DNA from: Streptococcus suis
GTDB taxonomy: Bacteria > Bacillota > Bacilli > Lactobacillales > Streptococcaceae
Direction of reading: 5' to 3'
NCBI GenBank assembly: GCA_022354845.1
Contig: CP031970.1
Location: 1,550,001-1,614,000 of the forward strand
DNA: 64,000 nucleotides
Positions 13,301 to 22,232 of this stretch are shown here, in pieces (positions within the stretch are counted from its first letter, which is position 1; every line of letters starts with the position of its first letter). The translations under genes and the position numbers were made by a program. The notes under the pieces were generated by a model. That model did no database searches, had not been told where the DNA came from, and saw only the letters and a program-made list of their open reading frames with translations.

Positions 13301-14813
13301 AATAAGCACGACCTGTTGCACTCAAAGGCGCATTCGGCCCAACATCTATTGGTTTTCCAGCTTGAAACTCTACTTCACTACCATAGTAAAGCGTCGGAAT
13401 CCCACGGAATGTAAACATCAATGAGAGATTTTCTGCCCAAGCATCTGTACCACCATTGTAACGAACTGTTTGTGAATTATCTGGTCCATAATCGTGTGAA
13501 TCAACGTAAACCACATTCCAGGTCGCATCGTTGAAATAAGGATCCTGCGATTTTGCCGTATTGAAGGCTTGGTTGGCATTGTCAAAGGACCAGTGCATTT
13601 GGAAATCAATCGCACCGAGATCTGATTTTTGAGAATAATCTGTTGCATGGTAATCATTGCCATTCAACAACGCATTGGAAGAAGTCGGTTGATTCCCTGT
13701 ATTCATATGATCAAGATAGTGAGACTCGACTAACTTTTCATTGGTCGCCAAATCGGTATCGCTCCATCTTGCCTTATAACTTGCATCCGTATCCCAAGTG
13801 TAGAAAGAGGTTGAAATCGGCGGAGCATCACGGTACCAGACATCGTGTCCTTTTGTACAAATCTCCCCGAACATATAAAAATCATTGTTCCCATTCGCTT
13901 CAGCTGCCCCTTGTAACTGAGGAAGGAAGGTGGTATTTAAGGTCAAACGAGATAAATGCTTCACCGTATCAACACGGAAGCCATCCACACCCATATTGAT
14001 ATATTTCTTATAGGCATCAATGAGGTAATTGTAGACCAGCGGATTTTCCGTTTCCAAATCAAAACAGTCATCCGCAATCGTTTTCCGCTGAGCTTCATAG
14101 TTATCCCAGTCACCGCCTCCCGCAAACCCATTATGGTGGTAAATATTCAGCGGATCTCCTGTACCATTCATAACTACCTTATTGCGAGTTGGATAATCAT
14201 TGCTTGAAATTTGGGTTTTCAGACTTTCTCCACCCAGTTCGTTCAGGCCTTCTTCACCAAAATTGGAAGTATGGTTGAAAACTACGTCCTGAATAATTTT
14301 CATCCCCTTGGCATGCACGGCATCAATCAGAGTTTGATAATCAACCCCATTGGATTCGTACCGATAGTCCACTGCGTTAAAATTAGAAGCATGGTAACCA
14401 TGATAGTCATAGCCAGAATTGTTTTGGACAACAGGGGTAATCCAAATAGCCGTGAATCCCAATGCTTTAATGTAGTCTAACTGTTCAATTAAGCCGGCAA
14501 AGTCACCGCGCCAGGAAGGGTCAGTCTCAGGATTATTGGCCTTCTTGTCTTCAGACGTGCGGGCATTATTGCTTGAATCACCATCATAAAAACGAGTTGT
14601 AATCAAAAAATAGATGGTTTCATCCCGAAAATCCGTCCGTGAATTGGCATAGAGAATCCCCCGATCTTTCGCTGACAAAATACCTGTATTTTGAGTATTT
14701 GCAGAGACTGTCTGTGAATACAGGGGAAGCATGTTTGGAACGATAGCACTCGCCCCAAGCACCATTGACATGGTTAGCCTTGTTACTTTACTTGCAAACT
14801 GTTTCTTTTTCAT
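10368..14813 (-). CDS. Large secreted alpha-amylase with four CBM26 modules
   Basis: A 1481-residue GH13 glucan hydrolase. A signal peptide ends near VSA38. The catalytic domain (about 45-560) has DVVFNHTS, GFRVDTVKH with nucleophile D282, acid/base E317 in MFGEIC, and D441 in VDSHD. Then follow two Big_2 Ig-like domains (about 660-745 and 752-831), CBM26 starch-binding module 1 (about 833-925), a third Big_2 (about 936-1015), an Ig-like segment, CBM26 module 2 (about 1113-1202), a G5-like domain (about 1208-1283) and CBM26 modules 3 and 4 (about 1290-1481). The CBM26 signature is a TxIYFxNPxxW start and a WPGxxM turn. There is no LPXTG anchor. A cre site upstream suggests CcpA control. It should degrade starch or host glycogen. 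Exact domain ends are estimates. Confidence 0.93.
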   Translation of the reverse strand: MKKKQFASKVTRLTMSMVLGASAIVPNMLPLYSQTVSANTQNTGILSAKDRGILYANSRTDFRDETIYFLITTRFYDGDSSNNARTSEDKKANNPETDPSWRGDFAGLIEQLDYIKALGFTAIWITPVVQNNSGYDYHGYHASNFNAVDYRYESNGVDYQTLIDAVHAKGMKIIQDVVFNHTSNFGEEGLNELGGESLKTQISSNDYPTRNKVVMNGTGDPLNIYHHNGFAGGGDWDNYEAQRKTIADDCFDLETENPLVYNYLIDAYKKYINMGVDGFRVDTVKHLSRLTLNTTFLPQLQGAAEANGNNDFYMFGEICTKGHDVWYRDAPPISTSFYTWDTDASYKARWSDTDLATNEKLVESHYLDHMNTGNQPTSSNALLNGNDYHATDYSQKSDLGAIDFQMHWSFDNANQAFNTAKSQDPYFNDATWNVVYVDSHDYGPDNSQTVRYNGGTDAWAENLSLMFTFRGIPTLYYGSEVEFQAGKPIDVGPNAPLSATGRAYYGDYLEGNVDTTDFTEFGNLSGKVAETLQAPLSQHIIRLNRLRQAIPALRKGQYSTDGISGNMAFKRRYTDDKTDSFALVAISGNATFSGIPNGTYVDAVTGDTKVVSNGTLTAQVSGKGNMKVYVLNTSKTPATGRVIPNGQYLTDGGVVVPIDNGQISVVEPTNLEVSTSSVTIKEATSTKVTAKVSPVGASPIVKWTSKNPDIAAVSNGEITGVSVGKTTVTVKTTNGIEKTIQVTVEENPDIIKPTSITLNKNSLTLLTKESEQLQAKVEPENTTYPEVVWESSDPTVAKVDESGKVTALKPGTATITVTSRYGNHKAQCEVTVEKNTNATTIYFKNTANWATVNAYAWDSTSNPIPKNAAWPGESMVALGDGIYSIELSPETNYDKIIFNNGSQQTKDLTIDVAKTLYDFGSSSWSTYESADVKAVEGVTLNQASLELDINQSEQLTATVTPSDATNKRLSWTSSQSDIATVSPDGLVKAIKAGKTEITVTTVDGSHVATCQVTVKEAPVKPVVLGVKDQSTDTIEISDTATLTLEVANAKTASYKLGNGPAVTFSNGQTITVGQNLAAGSSVTLTLAATSLDNQSVTKTYTITKKKVELPEEPITQTTIYFDNPDNWTEVYAYMYDAKGNHLLGAWPGTKMTKEVSGAYALNVPSTYSTLGVKVLFSNNRGGQYPQSVGFDFVAKGTYSKTGLKVAEEVTVKEEVVTESIPFETKTVENPEVDKGVTNTLSEGKAGSKEITYKVTYKNGVEASREKVKEVVVTEPTPKVVEVGTKVSVDEKKIATRVYFSNPQKWKKVYAYVYDQKGQPVVGTWPGKEMTKDEHGYYIELSVDLVGGRIIFNNPETKVQYPTQNQAGFTIELGHLYDQTGNRYPVLPEEGFTRIQFENPGGWDAANVYAYYGNPIQSPLGAWPGKPMIKGNDGHFFIDLPEEYAEKNVKILFNKPNSNVQFPSAVGFDFKLNGQYPKDGLK

Positions 14814-14891
14814 TCGTTACCTTTATAAACATTCTTTTATCTCCAACAATTAGGAAGCACGTTACAGTCTTCCTAAAACCAAATGAAATTG

Positions 14892-14906
14892 TGCAACCGT
14901 TTTCAT
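14892..14906 (-). promoter_or_regulatory. cre site (CcpA) upstream of the amylase gene
   Basis: On the minus strand ATGAAAACGGTTGCA matches the cre consensus WTGNAANCGNWNNCW at every defined position. It lies 79 bases upstream of the amylase start, as expected for carbon catabolite control of a starch-degrading enzyme. Confidence 0.75.
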
Positions 14907-14913
14907 TTAAACT

Positions 14914-14964
14914 TAAAAAATAAAGTGGACCGATTTATCATTATCGGAAAAGCCACTTTATTTT
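14914..14964 (-). terminator. Terminator of the pilus operon
   Basis: On the minus strand an AATAAAGTGG arm pairs with CCACTTTATT. An inner CCGAT/ATCGG stem lies within it and a T run follows. It sits between the sortase stop and the amylase promoter, so it should end pilus transcription. Confidence 0.8.
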
Positions 14965-15084
14965 ATGGGATTTTCTTAGAATAAATTAAGTATACCGAGA
15001 CAAGCAATCGAAATGAATTCCTATCTCAAAGTGAAGTCATCATCCATTCTCGTCATTAAAAAAATTTGAGTCCGCCGTCTTGGG

Positions 15085-15951
15085 CTATGAACGTGTGGGA
15101 GAAGATTTACGGCTTCTTCTAAATTTTCTAAATATGACTATGAGGATAAGGAACAATACCAATCCTAGTATCACTATCGGCATAAAGGTGTAGTAGTCAA
15201 CTTTTGCTTCCTTCACTTCACTTTCCATTAATTCTGGAACATAAGGAACCCGGTGACCACGAACGAGCAGGCGATGACTGTTAATCATATAAGGTGTACA
15301 GGTGACAAGGGTAATGTAATCCTTCCCTTTCTCAATCTGCAAACTACTAACATCTGTCGGTTCTACCACTTTGATATCATCCACTTGGTAGGCATGTATC
15401 TCAGCTTCCCCAAGCTCGATATAAAAGTGATCCCCCTTTACCAAATCTGGTAAATCTGTAAAGAGTTTTGCCTCCGTCAGACCACGGTGACCAGAAATCA
15501 CCGAGTGAGTAGACTCCCCTCCTATGGGAAATGAAGTCCCTTCCAGATAGCTAGCCCCTTTAGCCAGAAATGCTTCTGTTGTCTGGTCAAAAATAGGCAA
15601 GCGCACCGCTATCTTAGGAATAGAAATTACTCCGATGATATGATCTTCGTAGATAACCTTTGTCTGCTCAATTTCTTTGGCCTCTTCCGAAAATGGATCA
15701 AAGCCTGGAGAGATATTTTGATAGGCAAACTGCCTATTCATCTCCTCCAGTTTTTCAAGTTGTTGTTGGTACTCTTCTTTACTTTTTTGATTAGCTTCTG
15801 CCTGATAATGACGAATCAACTGTTGATTGATCATGTCATTTAAAGAGTTCCGAACAAATGGGTAGGAGAGAACGCCTAGACCAGCAACCAAAATCAATAC
15901 CATAATTGTATCAATTATTTTTCGCTTGCCGTTTTGTCTGGTGCGAGCCAT
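15085..15951 (-). CDS. Class C pilus sortase
   Basis: A 288-residue membrane transpeptidase that polymerises pilins. It has an N-terminal membrane segment (about 14-32), the sortase core with H155 in VISGHRGL, C218 in TLVTCTPY and R227 in SHRLLVRG, and the C-terminal membrane segment (about 250-272) with a basic tail typical of class C. The lid region lies around residues 85-105 (SPGFDPFSEE). It is the last gene of the pilus operon, after the two pilin genes. S. suis carries several such loci (srtBCD, srtE, srtF, srtG); I cannot say securely which this is. Confidence 0.92.
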   Translation of the reverse strand: MARTRQNGKRKIIDTIMVLILVAGLGVLSYPFVRNSLNDMINQQLIRHYQAEANQKSKEEYQQQLEKLEEMNRQFAYQNISPGFDPFSEEAKEIEQTKVIYEDHIIGVISIPKIAVRLPIFDQTTEAFLAKGASYLEGTSFPIGGESTHSVISGHRGLTEAKLFTDLPDLVKGDHFYIELGEAEIHAYQVDDIKVVEPTDVSSLQIEKGKDYITLVTCTPYMINSHRLLVRGHRVPYVPELMESEVKEAKVDYYTFMPIVILGLVLFLILIVIFRKFRRSRKSSPTRS

Positions 15952-15981
15952 GTTCTCTCCTCCCTATTCATTTAATTATTA

Positions 15982-17592
15982 TTAGGCATCTTTACGACGA
16001 GATGTAAAGTAAACACCTGCAAGACCAACCATAGCAGCACCAAGAGCTACAAAGAGGATGATACCTGCACCACCAGTTGAAGGAAGGAAACCTTTAGGTG
16101 TATTAGCAACGTTATGTGGAGTTGTAGTTGTAGTTTTATATGAATCAAATTTAACATCGAACCCAATACGTTTAGTCAATTGCACATAGTCTGTTGGTGC
16201 TTTCGTTTCTTCAAGATAGTAAGTACCATAAGTCAAACCTTTGATGTCAACGATACCGTCTTCACCAGTTTTGAATATAGTTGCATCCGTTACAGAATTA
16301 ACCCATGAAATTTCTTTTGTCGTGTCATCAATCTTCAAGTATTTTGCGGTAGTAGCATCTGCATCACGTACAACGAACTCTGCTTTTGCAAGTGGTTTGT
16401 TTGTGCTAACGTCAGTCTTGATGAAACCGTAACCACCAGTGTACACTTCTTTTTCGTTACCTGGTTTTGTCACAACGTCATCGAAAGTATCTGTCTTACG
16501 ACCATATTCAACAGTTACTTTGTTGACATTTTTAGTGTCCATCACTGCAGTAGCATTCAATTTCATTGTATAAGTGAATTCAAGATTCTTACCACCATGC
16601 GTAGCAAGTTTGTTAATACCTTCTTGAGTCAATTTCACTTTGAAGGTAGCTTTTCCTTCAGCTGGAGCAGGTTCACCAACTACGATAGTATAGTCAGCTG
16701 TTTTTCCCTCAGAAAGAACAACTGATGTTCCAGCAACTTCCAATTTATGAGTCCCTGTTGGATTAAATGTCAATGTTGTGTCATGAGTATCGATTAAACC
16801 AAAAGTGTTGTAGTGTGGTGTTACGCCATCAACTTCTTTAATGCCAATATTAGCAGGGATTTTTGTTGATAATTTGAAACCAATATCTTGACCGATATTA
16901 TAGTTGTTATGTTCAACAGGTTTAGCACCATCTGAATTTGGAGTTGTGATATCTTTTACTGGAGTGATATCTTCCGTAGTGTTTTTTGGATACAAATGAA
17001 TAGTTGATAATTCATTGTCAGTGTTTTTTCCATTACCATCTAATTGATATACTGGGAAGCTAAGTACTAAGTTGTTTTCAGCAGCAGTAATACCAGTTTT
17101 AGGTTGTTCTACAAAGACGTAGACTGCATCTTTACCACCTGATTTTTTAGGTAAGGTAAATGTTGCAGCACCTTTTGGAACTAACTCTGTAGCTGCTTCA
17201 GCTGTAGCTGTCGTTTGTGTACCTTTTAGAGTAGCCACATAAGAAGTACCTTCAAATTTAGGAGCATGACCCGCAGTTCCTTGAACATAGTCACGAGCTG
17301 TATTATCAGCAGCTTGAGCATCTGTTGATGTATAAACTTCGTTGTACTTAGCGTGGTATGCAGCAGTCACATCATAGACATTATATGTGATACCATCTAA
17401 GAAATCAGAGGCAGTGTAACCATCTAACACATTACCAGTGTTAACAATAGGTCCAGTTTTATTTTTCAATTTGTGGATCGTAACAGTTGCATCGCCACTC
17501 GGTTCTACAGCCGATACGACTGGGGTAAACAGATTGCTAAAGATACCGACAAAAAGTGTCGCTAGTAAAGCAAAAACTTTAATCTTTTTCAT
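15982..17592 (-). CDS. Major pilin backbone protein (LPSTG anchored)
   Basis: A 536-residue sortase substrate. A signal peptide (about 1-28, ending VVSA) is followed by Ig-like pilin domains. The pilin motif LYPKN puts the polymerising lysine at K203. The sorting signal LPSTG is at residues 503-507, then a membrane segment and an RRKDA tail. An E-box-like YYLEETKAP lies in the C-terminal Cna_B-type domain. Size and motifs fit the shaft pilin polymerised by the neighbouring class C sortase, 30 bases downstream. Intramolecular isopeptide bonds are expected from the family. Confidence 0.92.
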   Translation of the reverse strand: MKKIKVFALLATLFVGIFSNLFTPVVSAVEPSGDATVTIHKLKNKTGPIVNTGNVLDGYTASDFLDGITYNVYDVTAAYHAKYNEVYTSTDAQAADNTARDYVQGTAGHAPKFEGTSYVATLKGTQTTATAEAATELVPKGAATFTLPKKSGGKDAVYVFVEQPKTGITAAENNLVLSFPVYQLDGNGKNTDNELSTIHLYPKNTTEDITPVKDITTPNSDGAKPVEHNNYNIGQDIGFKLSTKIPANIGIKEVDGVTPHYNTFGLIDTHDTTLTFNPTGTHKLEVAGTSVVLSEGKTADYTIVVGEPAPAEGKATFKVKLTQEGINKLATHGGKNLEFTYTMKLNATAVMDTKNVNKVTVEYGRKTDTFDDVVTKPGNEKEVYTGGYGFIKTDVSTNKPLAKAEFVVRDADATTAKYLKIDDTTKEISWVNSVTDATIFKTGEDGIVDIKGLTYGTYYLEETKAPTDYVQLTKRIGFDVKFDSYKTTTTTPHNVANTPKGFLPSTGGAGIILFVALGAAMVGLAGVYFTSRRKDA

Positions 17593-17608
17593 TTTTATTC
17601 TCCTTGAA

Positions 17609-20600
17609 TTAGTTATCTTTTCTTCTCCTAATCATCACAAGTGATGAAGCCATTATCAACAATCCCACAAATGCGGTTGATGTTGCAACGGTACCCGTTT
17701 CTGGCAATCGAATTTTCGGTTTTTTGACGTTAAATATCGATAAGACCGGACCTTGGGAATAAGTTGAAACCCCAACAGTAAATGCAGTTGGCTTGTCATT
17801 CAAGACATAGCCCGAAGGTGCTCGTATCTCACTGACAAGATACTCGCCATATCTCAATCCTCTTATCTCAAAATAGCCATCATCATCCGAAGTTAAACGA
17901 ACAACCCCAGATGCATTTGTAGCTACCTTTTCGAATTGATACTTTCCTTCCTTGTAGGTGAGGACCGTATCGTCAGTAGGATTTTTGATAACAAAAGTTG
18001 CCTTGGCTAAGGGATTTTGTTTCCCCTCAGCTGCACGTTTGATGAATCGAAAACCTCCTGTTTGGACATTTTCTCTATCGACCAACGGGGTCAAATCTCC
18101 TGGATAAAGGGTTGCCGTATTGACCAAATCTTGGTCAATTGCAGCCTCATCCTTAATAACCATTTGATAGGTTACTTCAAGTTTTTTCCCACCGAAGTCT
18201 GCCAATTTGGCTACATCAAACACTACTCTAAATTGATTCTCTGACAGATTTACAGCTTTGATACTATCTGACTGTTTTTCTCCGTCAATAAAAATCTCCA
18301 AACTATCAGAAATAAATCGCAAGCCCTGATCGTAGATATCTTCTATCTCATAGGACGATAAATTCATCATGTCTTGCGGAATGATTGTTGATAAGCGATA
18401 GGGTATCGGCTCACCATAGCTATAACTAGACTGTTTCTCGTCAATTGTTTTATCAAAAGTAAATGTTCCATGTGACTTTGGAAACAAAGATATGAGTGAC
18501 TTTTCATTACCACTTTCATCCAATATAGGTAGAACAACCACCATATTTTCCATCTTCGTCACTGCTACAGGTGTAACAATCTCTCGAATGAGATAGACCG
18601 CCGGTCGTTGCTGACTGGTTTTCGAAACCGTAAAGCGAACTAAACCAGATTGATCCGTAGTTGCTACAGCAAGCGATTGTCCATCAATCTTGTTGCTTTT
18701 ACTAACTGCTTCCTGCGCCTCTTTCAGACTTAATTTCTGACGATTGACGAGTTCATAGAAGCTCTTGGTCACATCCACAACCTCAAGTTTAGCACCAGCA
18801 ACTGGTACTCCAGACTTGTACTGCGTATCACTCGGCTGATAAACCAGACGATTTACTTCAAGTTGTACCTGCTCCTGTTCCTGAGCAGACACTACTTGCG
18901 TGCCCCCTGCCAAACCAGCCAGACCAGAGGTCGCTACCAGAAGGATGACCAACCATTTGACGATACGTTTTCTCGCTATGAAAAATAGCAGAGCTACGAT
19001 GGTCATCGTCAAGCCAATACCAACATAGCCCAAAATGCCATTTCCACCGGTTTCTGGTAGGATTGATTTCCGCTTATTGTAGATTTTCAAGGTACCAGCA
19101 TAGGATGTGTCAGTAGATGTGCTTGTAAACTCAAATGGACTTGTGGACTTTTCAGCGTTCGGCGTATAGGTGACTGATTCGTCTGTGAAACCATTGGTTT
19201 TGGAAGTCGTGATGGTAAAGTAACCCTTTAATCGAATGAAACCCTCTACTGTCTGTGTCGGACTTTCAACTAGATAATAGGTCTTACCTGCTTGAATCTG
19301 TCCCTTATCCAAAACAATTTTTCCGTCAGTACCTGTTGTTACGGTATCTATCAGGTGCAGAGGTGAAAAGTCAGGCTCACCTGCACTATCATATAGTTTA
19401 AATTCCACACCTTGTAGCGGTTTTTGGAAGGTAGACGATAACTTTTCAAGCGTTAAATTAAAATCTTTAGGTTCGTTGATTACCTGGGTCGGATCGTAGA
19501 TATAATTTTGACTTATATTGTCAATTTCTAGACCTTCACGATATTGCACATCAAATGGGTAATATTGTTGTTTGATTTTATATCCTACAGGAGCCTGTTT
19601 TTCTTCCCAACGATATTTACCAGCCTTTAAATTTGAAATGGTGATTTTACCATTTCCATCTGTTTCAATGGTGTCTTCACCATCTTCACCTGGGGTAATT
19701 GGGGTAAAGGTGATTTTACCATTTTCACCTGTGGTTTGTTTAACCTTTACCACCTTCCAATCTCCGTCATATTGTTCCAAGGAGAAGACTGCTCCAGGCA
19801 ATGCCGCATTGGGGTCGTCGCTCGCTTTTTTCTCTAGACTCACTTGAAAGAGTCGTGAGTTAATCTGTTCTGCCGAGTAAAGATAGTTATTATGTTCGAA
19901 ATCTCCTATCAACTTACCAGAAGAATCATATCCCTTTGGTACTTCCACTTCTTTCCATGAAAGATTTGCACCATTTTCAATATAGCCGATACGAATATAT
20001 CCCTTGTCTTTCTCCGCTAGTACAGATTCCTCAATTTCGCCATTTCTTACAAAATAGGATTTGCCCGTTTCAAATTGTTTTGCTTCGTCTTCATTCATTG
20101 TCCACTCAAAATCAGTAGCAGCAGTGTCAGTGTCAGCATTTAATTTCAAATAATAGTTGGTATTGTTTTCCTTTTTAAAAATAGTGAATTTTACACCATT
20201 CAATGGTTGAGTTTTGACTCTATCATACTTATAGAGTTCTATTTGGCTGAGTTTGGTATTTTTTGCTGGGTATTGAAAAGCATTTTCAATTTTCGAATTT
20301 GCGTAATTGACCACAAAACCTTCTTCATTCGGATAGTAGATTTTGTCTCGTTGATAACCTTCATAGTAGACTTTGTCTAGTTGATAACCTTCTGGAGGTG
20401 CAACTTCTTTCCATCTATAAGTACCTTTAGTTAATTGGGTTAATTTAATTTTTCCTAGGCTCTGGAATACACCGCTATAAACTCCAATTTCCATGTCTTG
20501 TTGTGATCCAGTCATTAGTTGTCTCACATATTGACCGTTTTTCGGATTATAGAACTCTTGGACGTCCCAACGACCAGTTGTCTCATTCTTTTTTTCAAGT

Positions 20601-21973
20601 TCGAAAACTGCACCAGAAACTGGATACCCATCTTGATCCTTTTTCAAAATTTCAGATTGATAGTAGGCTTCTGGCAATTGCAACATCTGAACAGCTTGGT
20701 TGTTTTGGAAACCACCTGTTGAGCCTGAGAATCCCCAATAAACTGAATCAGCCGTGCTGTTAACCTTAAATACATCTACAACATTTAAATCTGAAATAGT
20801 GTATGTAAGAATATCATTGCTACTGTTTGTATAATTTGATGTATCATAAATCGAAGAAACATTACGATTCCCACTGTGACCTTTTCGGTAAATAATGTAT
20901 GTTAAATCGCCAGTTGTATCTGATTTAGGTGTCCACTTTACTTCCAGACGGTGCCACGTGTCATCAGCCAGTGGTTTAGAAGGATATCTATCAATTTGCC
21001 AACCTTTATCCGGGTCCAATTTCGTGGCCAATTCTTTTATTGTTCCATCCCAACCAACAGCTAACATGCCACTATGTTTAATCATAGTATTATAATCATA
21101 AACATTTGTGCTAAACTTTTTATACCTACGAGGTTGTAATGTCGTATAATCCTCATTGGCGCGATTTTGCTGAAGATTATTCAAATAATTGATGCCAATA
21201 TGTCCAAAATTAGAATTATAACTTCCTTGCGGACGCGCATAAGACCACAAATCGTTATCAGAAAACTGTTTCCCGTTCAAACCGGTCTCGTCATTATAAA
21301 ATGTATCGAACTCTAAAGCAATACCATTGGTCACCCCTTTTTTCATCTGGACATAAATATTACTATTATCTGCTCCACTAAAGTGATTCCCGTAAACTCC
21401 AAGACCGTTTCCAAGGGCACCATAGGCATTATTTCCAGTATTGGCAGTACTCCCTGCTTCTGAGGAGGAGGCTACTTTGTTATCATTGTGCATCGTGAAA
21501 GTAATCCCGTCTGCACCATGGTTTTGCTGACCTTTATTCCCTAAATAAACATAGGAAACCATGTGAAACGGTTCATTCAACTTCACTTTGTAATCGTCTA
21601 GACTCCACATAACCCCTGACTGCCATGTCGAATCTCTTGTCAAAACCGCTACCGAAGAATCATCCTTTGTAACATAAGACTTGTTCCTGGAAAAATCTAA
21701 TATTTGTCCGTTAGCAGGATCACGCGGTATTCCGGAATAATCCAAAGTTGGATAATTAAACATATTCCTTAAATCAACAATATTCTCAACAGCTGGTGGT
21801 TGGGGCAAAGTAGATGAAGACCCATTGTTATCTTTTACTGGCCACTCTGTCCCATCCAAATCTGGAACATAGGCAAACACCTCCAAAGGACTACTCCCAA
21901 GAGCTACGAGAAGAATCATCAGCCCCGTCACTAATTTCCTTATTAATTTCAAAAGTCCGTTTCTCCTTTTCAT
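17609..21973 (-). CDS. Fused pilus tip adhesin and minor pilin (two LPXTG proteins in one frame)
   Basis: A 1454-residue frame holding two complete surface-protein plans. Part one: signal peptide (about 1-34), a lectin-like domain (about 70-440, with HGADGITFTMHND and an ALEFDTFYND segment typical of L-type lectins), several SpaA/Cna_B repeats (about 450-960), LPETG at 972-976, a membrane segment and RKR. Part two starts at once with a signal-peptide-like stretch IVKWLVILLVATSG and cleavage likely after VSA1030. It then has pilin-like domains with a FPKS motif resembling YPKN, an EIRAPSGY E-box and LPETG at 1423-1427. No stop or in-frame ATG separates the halves. Signal peptidase and sortase processing could release two proteins, or this is a recent fusion. 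It is first in the pilus operon. Confidence 0.9.
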   Translation of the reverse strand: MKRRNGLLKLIRKLVTGLMILLVALGSSPLEVFAYVPDLDGTEWPVKDNNGSSSTLPQPPAVENIVDLRNMFNYPTLDYSGIPRDPANGQILDFSRNKSYVTKDDSSVAVLTRDSTWQSGVMWSLDDYKVKLNEPFHMVSYVYLGNKGQQNHGADGITFTMHNDNKVASSSEAGSTANTGNNAYGALGNGLGVYGNHFSGADNSNIYVQMKKGVTNGIALEFDTFYNDETGLNGKQFSDNDLWSYARPQGSYNSNFGHIGINYLNNLQQNRANEDYTTLQPRRYKKFSTNVYDYNTMIKHSGMLAVGWDGTIKELATKLDPDKGWQIDRYPSKPLADDTWHRLEVKWTPKSDTTGDLTYIIYRKGHSGNRNVSSIYDTSNYTNSSNDILTYTISDLNVVDVFKVNSTADSVYWGFSGSTGGFQNNQAVQMLQLPEAYYQSEILKKDQDGYPVSGAVFELEKKNETTGRWDVQEFYNPKNGQYVRQLMTGSQQDMEIGVYSGVFQSLGKIKLTQLTKGTYRWKEVAPPEGYQLDKVYYEGYQRDKIYYPNEEGFVVNYANSKIENAFQYPAKNTKLSQIELYKYDRVKTQPLNGVKFTIFKKENNTNYYLKLNADTDTAATDFEWTMNEDEAKQFETGKSYFVRNGEIEESVLAEKDKGYIRIGYIENGANLSWKEVEVPKGYDSSGKLIGDFEHNNYLYSAEQINSRLFQVSLEKKASDDPNAALPGAVFSLEQYDGDWKVVKVKQTTGENGKITFTPITPGEDGEDTIETDGNGKITISNLKAGKYRWEEKQAPVGYKIKQQYYPFDVQYREGLEIDNISQNYIYDPTQVINEPKDFNLTLEKLSSTFQKPLQGVEFKLYDSAGEPDFSPLHLIDTVTTGTDGKIVLDKGQIQAGKTYYLVESPTQTVEGFIRLKGYFTITTSKTNGFTDESVTYTPNAEKSTSPFEFTSTSTDTSYAGTLKIYNKRKSILPETGGNGILGYVGIGLTMTIVALLFFIARKRIVKWLVILLVATSGLAGLAGGTQVVSAQEQEQVQLEVNRLVYQPSDTQYKSGVPVAGAKLEVVDVTKSFYELVNRQKLSLKEAQEAVSKSNKIDGQSLAVATTDQSGLVRFTVSKTSQQRPAVYLIREIVTPVAVTKMENMVVVLPILDESGNEKSLISLFPKSHGTFTFDKTIDEKQSSYSYGEPIPYRLSTIIPQDMMNLSSYEIEDIYDQGLRFISDSLEIFIDGEKQSDSIKAVNLSENQFRVVFDVAKLADFGGKKLEVTYQMVIKDEAAIDQDLVNTATLYPGDLTPLVDRENVQTGGFRFIKRAAEGKQNPLAKATFVIKNPTDDTVLTYKEGKYQFEKVATNASGVVRLTSDDDGYFEIRGLRYGEYLVSEIRAPSGYVLNDKPTAFTVGVSTYSQGPVLSIFNVKKPKIRLPETGTVATSTAFVGLLIMASSLVMIRRRKDN

Positions 21974-22019
21974 GAATAAAGCAAGTTAGTATCCAATTGA
22001 CATCTTTCTGCACACAATA

Positions 22020-22034
22020 TGCAAACATTTTCAT
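22020..22034 (-). promoter_or_regulatory. cre-like site at the pilus transcription start
   Basis: On the minus strand ATGAAAATGTTTGCA matches the cre consensus except for T in place of the central C. It begins just downstream of the pilus -10 box, a position where CcpA binding would block transcription. Confidence 0.5.
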
Positions 22035-22035
22035 T

Positions 22036-22064
22036 ATTTTATCATATCAAAAATAAAATAACAA
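22036..22064 (-). promoter_or_regulatory. Probable pilus operon promoter
   Basis: TTGTTA, a 17-base spacer and TAAAAT on the minus strand, 63 bases upstream of the first pilus gene. Confidence 0.55.
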
Positions 22065-22155
22065 TCTCCTAAAGTTTTATTTTTTTTCATAAATATGGTT
22101 TAACCTACATGTTTTCTTGCTGTTTTTCATTTATTTTCATTTATTTTCAAAATAA

Positions 22156-22173
22156 ATTGTTACCGGTAACAAT
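22156..22173. promoter_or_regulatory. 18-bp perfect palindrome, LacI/GalR-type operator
   Basis: ATTGTTACCGGTAACAAT is perfectly self-complementary with a central CCGG. This is the shape of LacI-family operators. It lies about 90 bases upstream of the pilus -35 box. No LacI-family gene is in the window, so the regulator would act from elsewhere. Confidence 0.55.
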
Positions 22174-22217
22174 TTGCAAATTACCCATTTTTCGTGTCAT
22201 TATTGACAAATAATATT

Positions 22218-22232
22218 ATGTAAACGTTTGCA
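22218..22232. promoter_or_regulatory. cre site (CcpA) upstream of the pilus operon
   Basis: ATGTAAACGTTTGCA fits WTGNAANCGNWNNCW fully, and so does the complementary strand. It lies about 250 bases upstream of the pilus gene start, beyond the typA-unit terminator. Confidence 0.65.

Noticed and set aside
15085-21973. Naming the pilus locus srtF or srtG
   Set aside because: The gene content alone does not separate the S. suis loci; no sipF-like signal peptidase gene is present, but that is not decisive.
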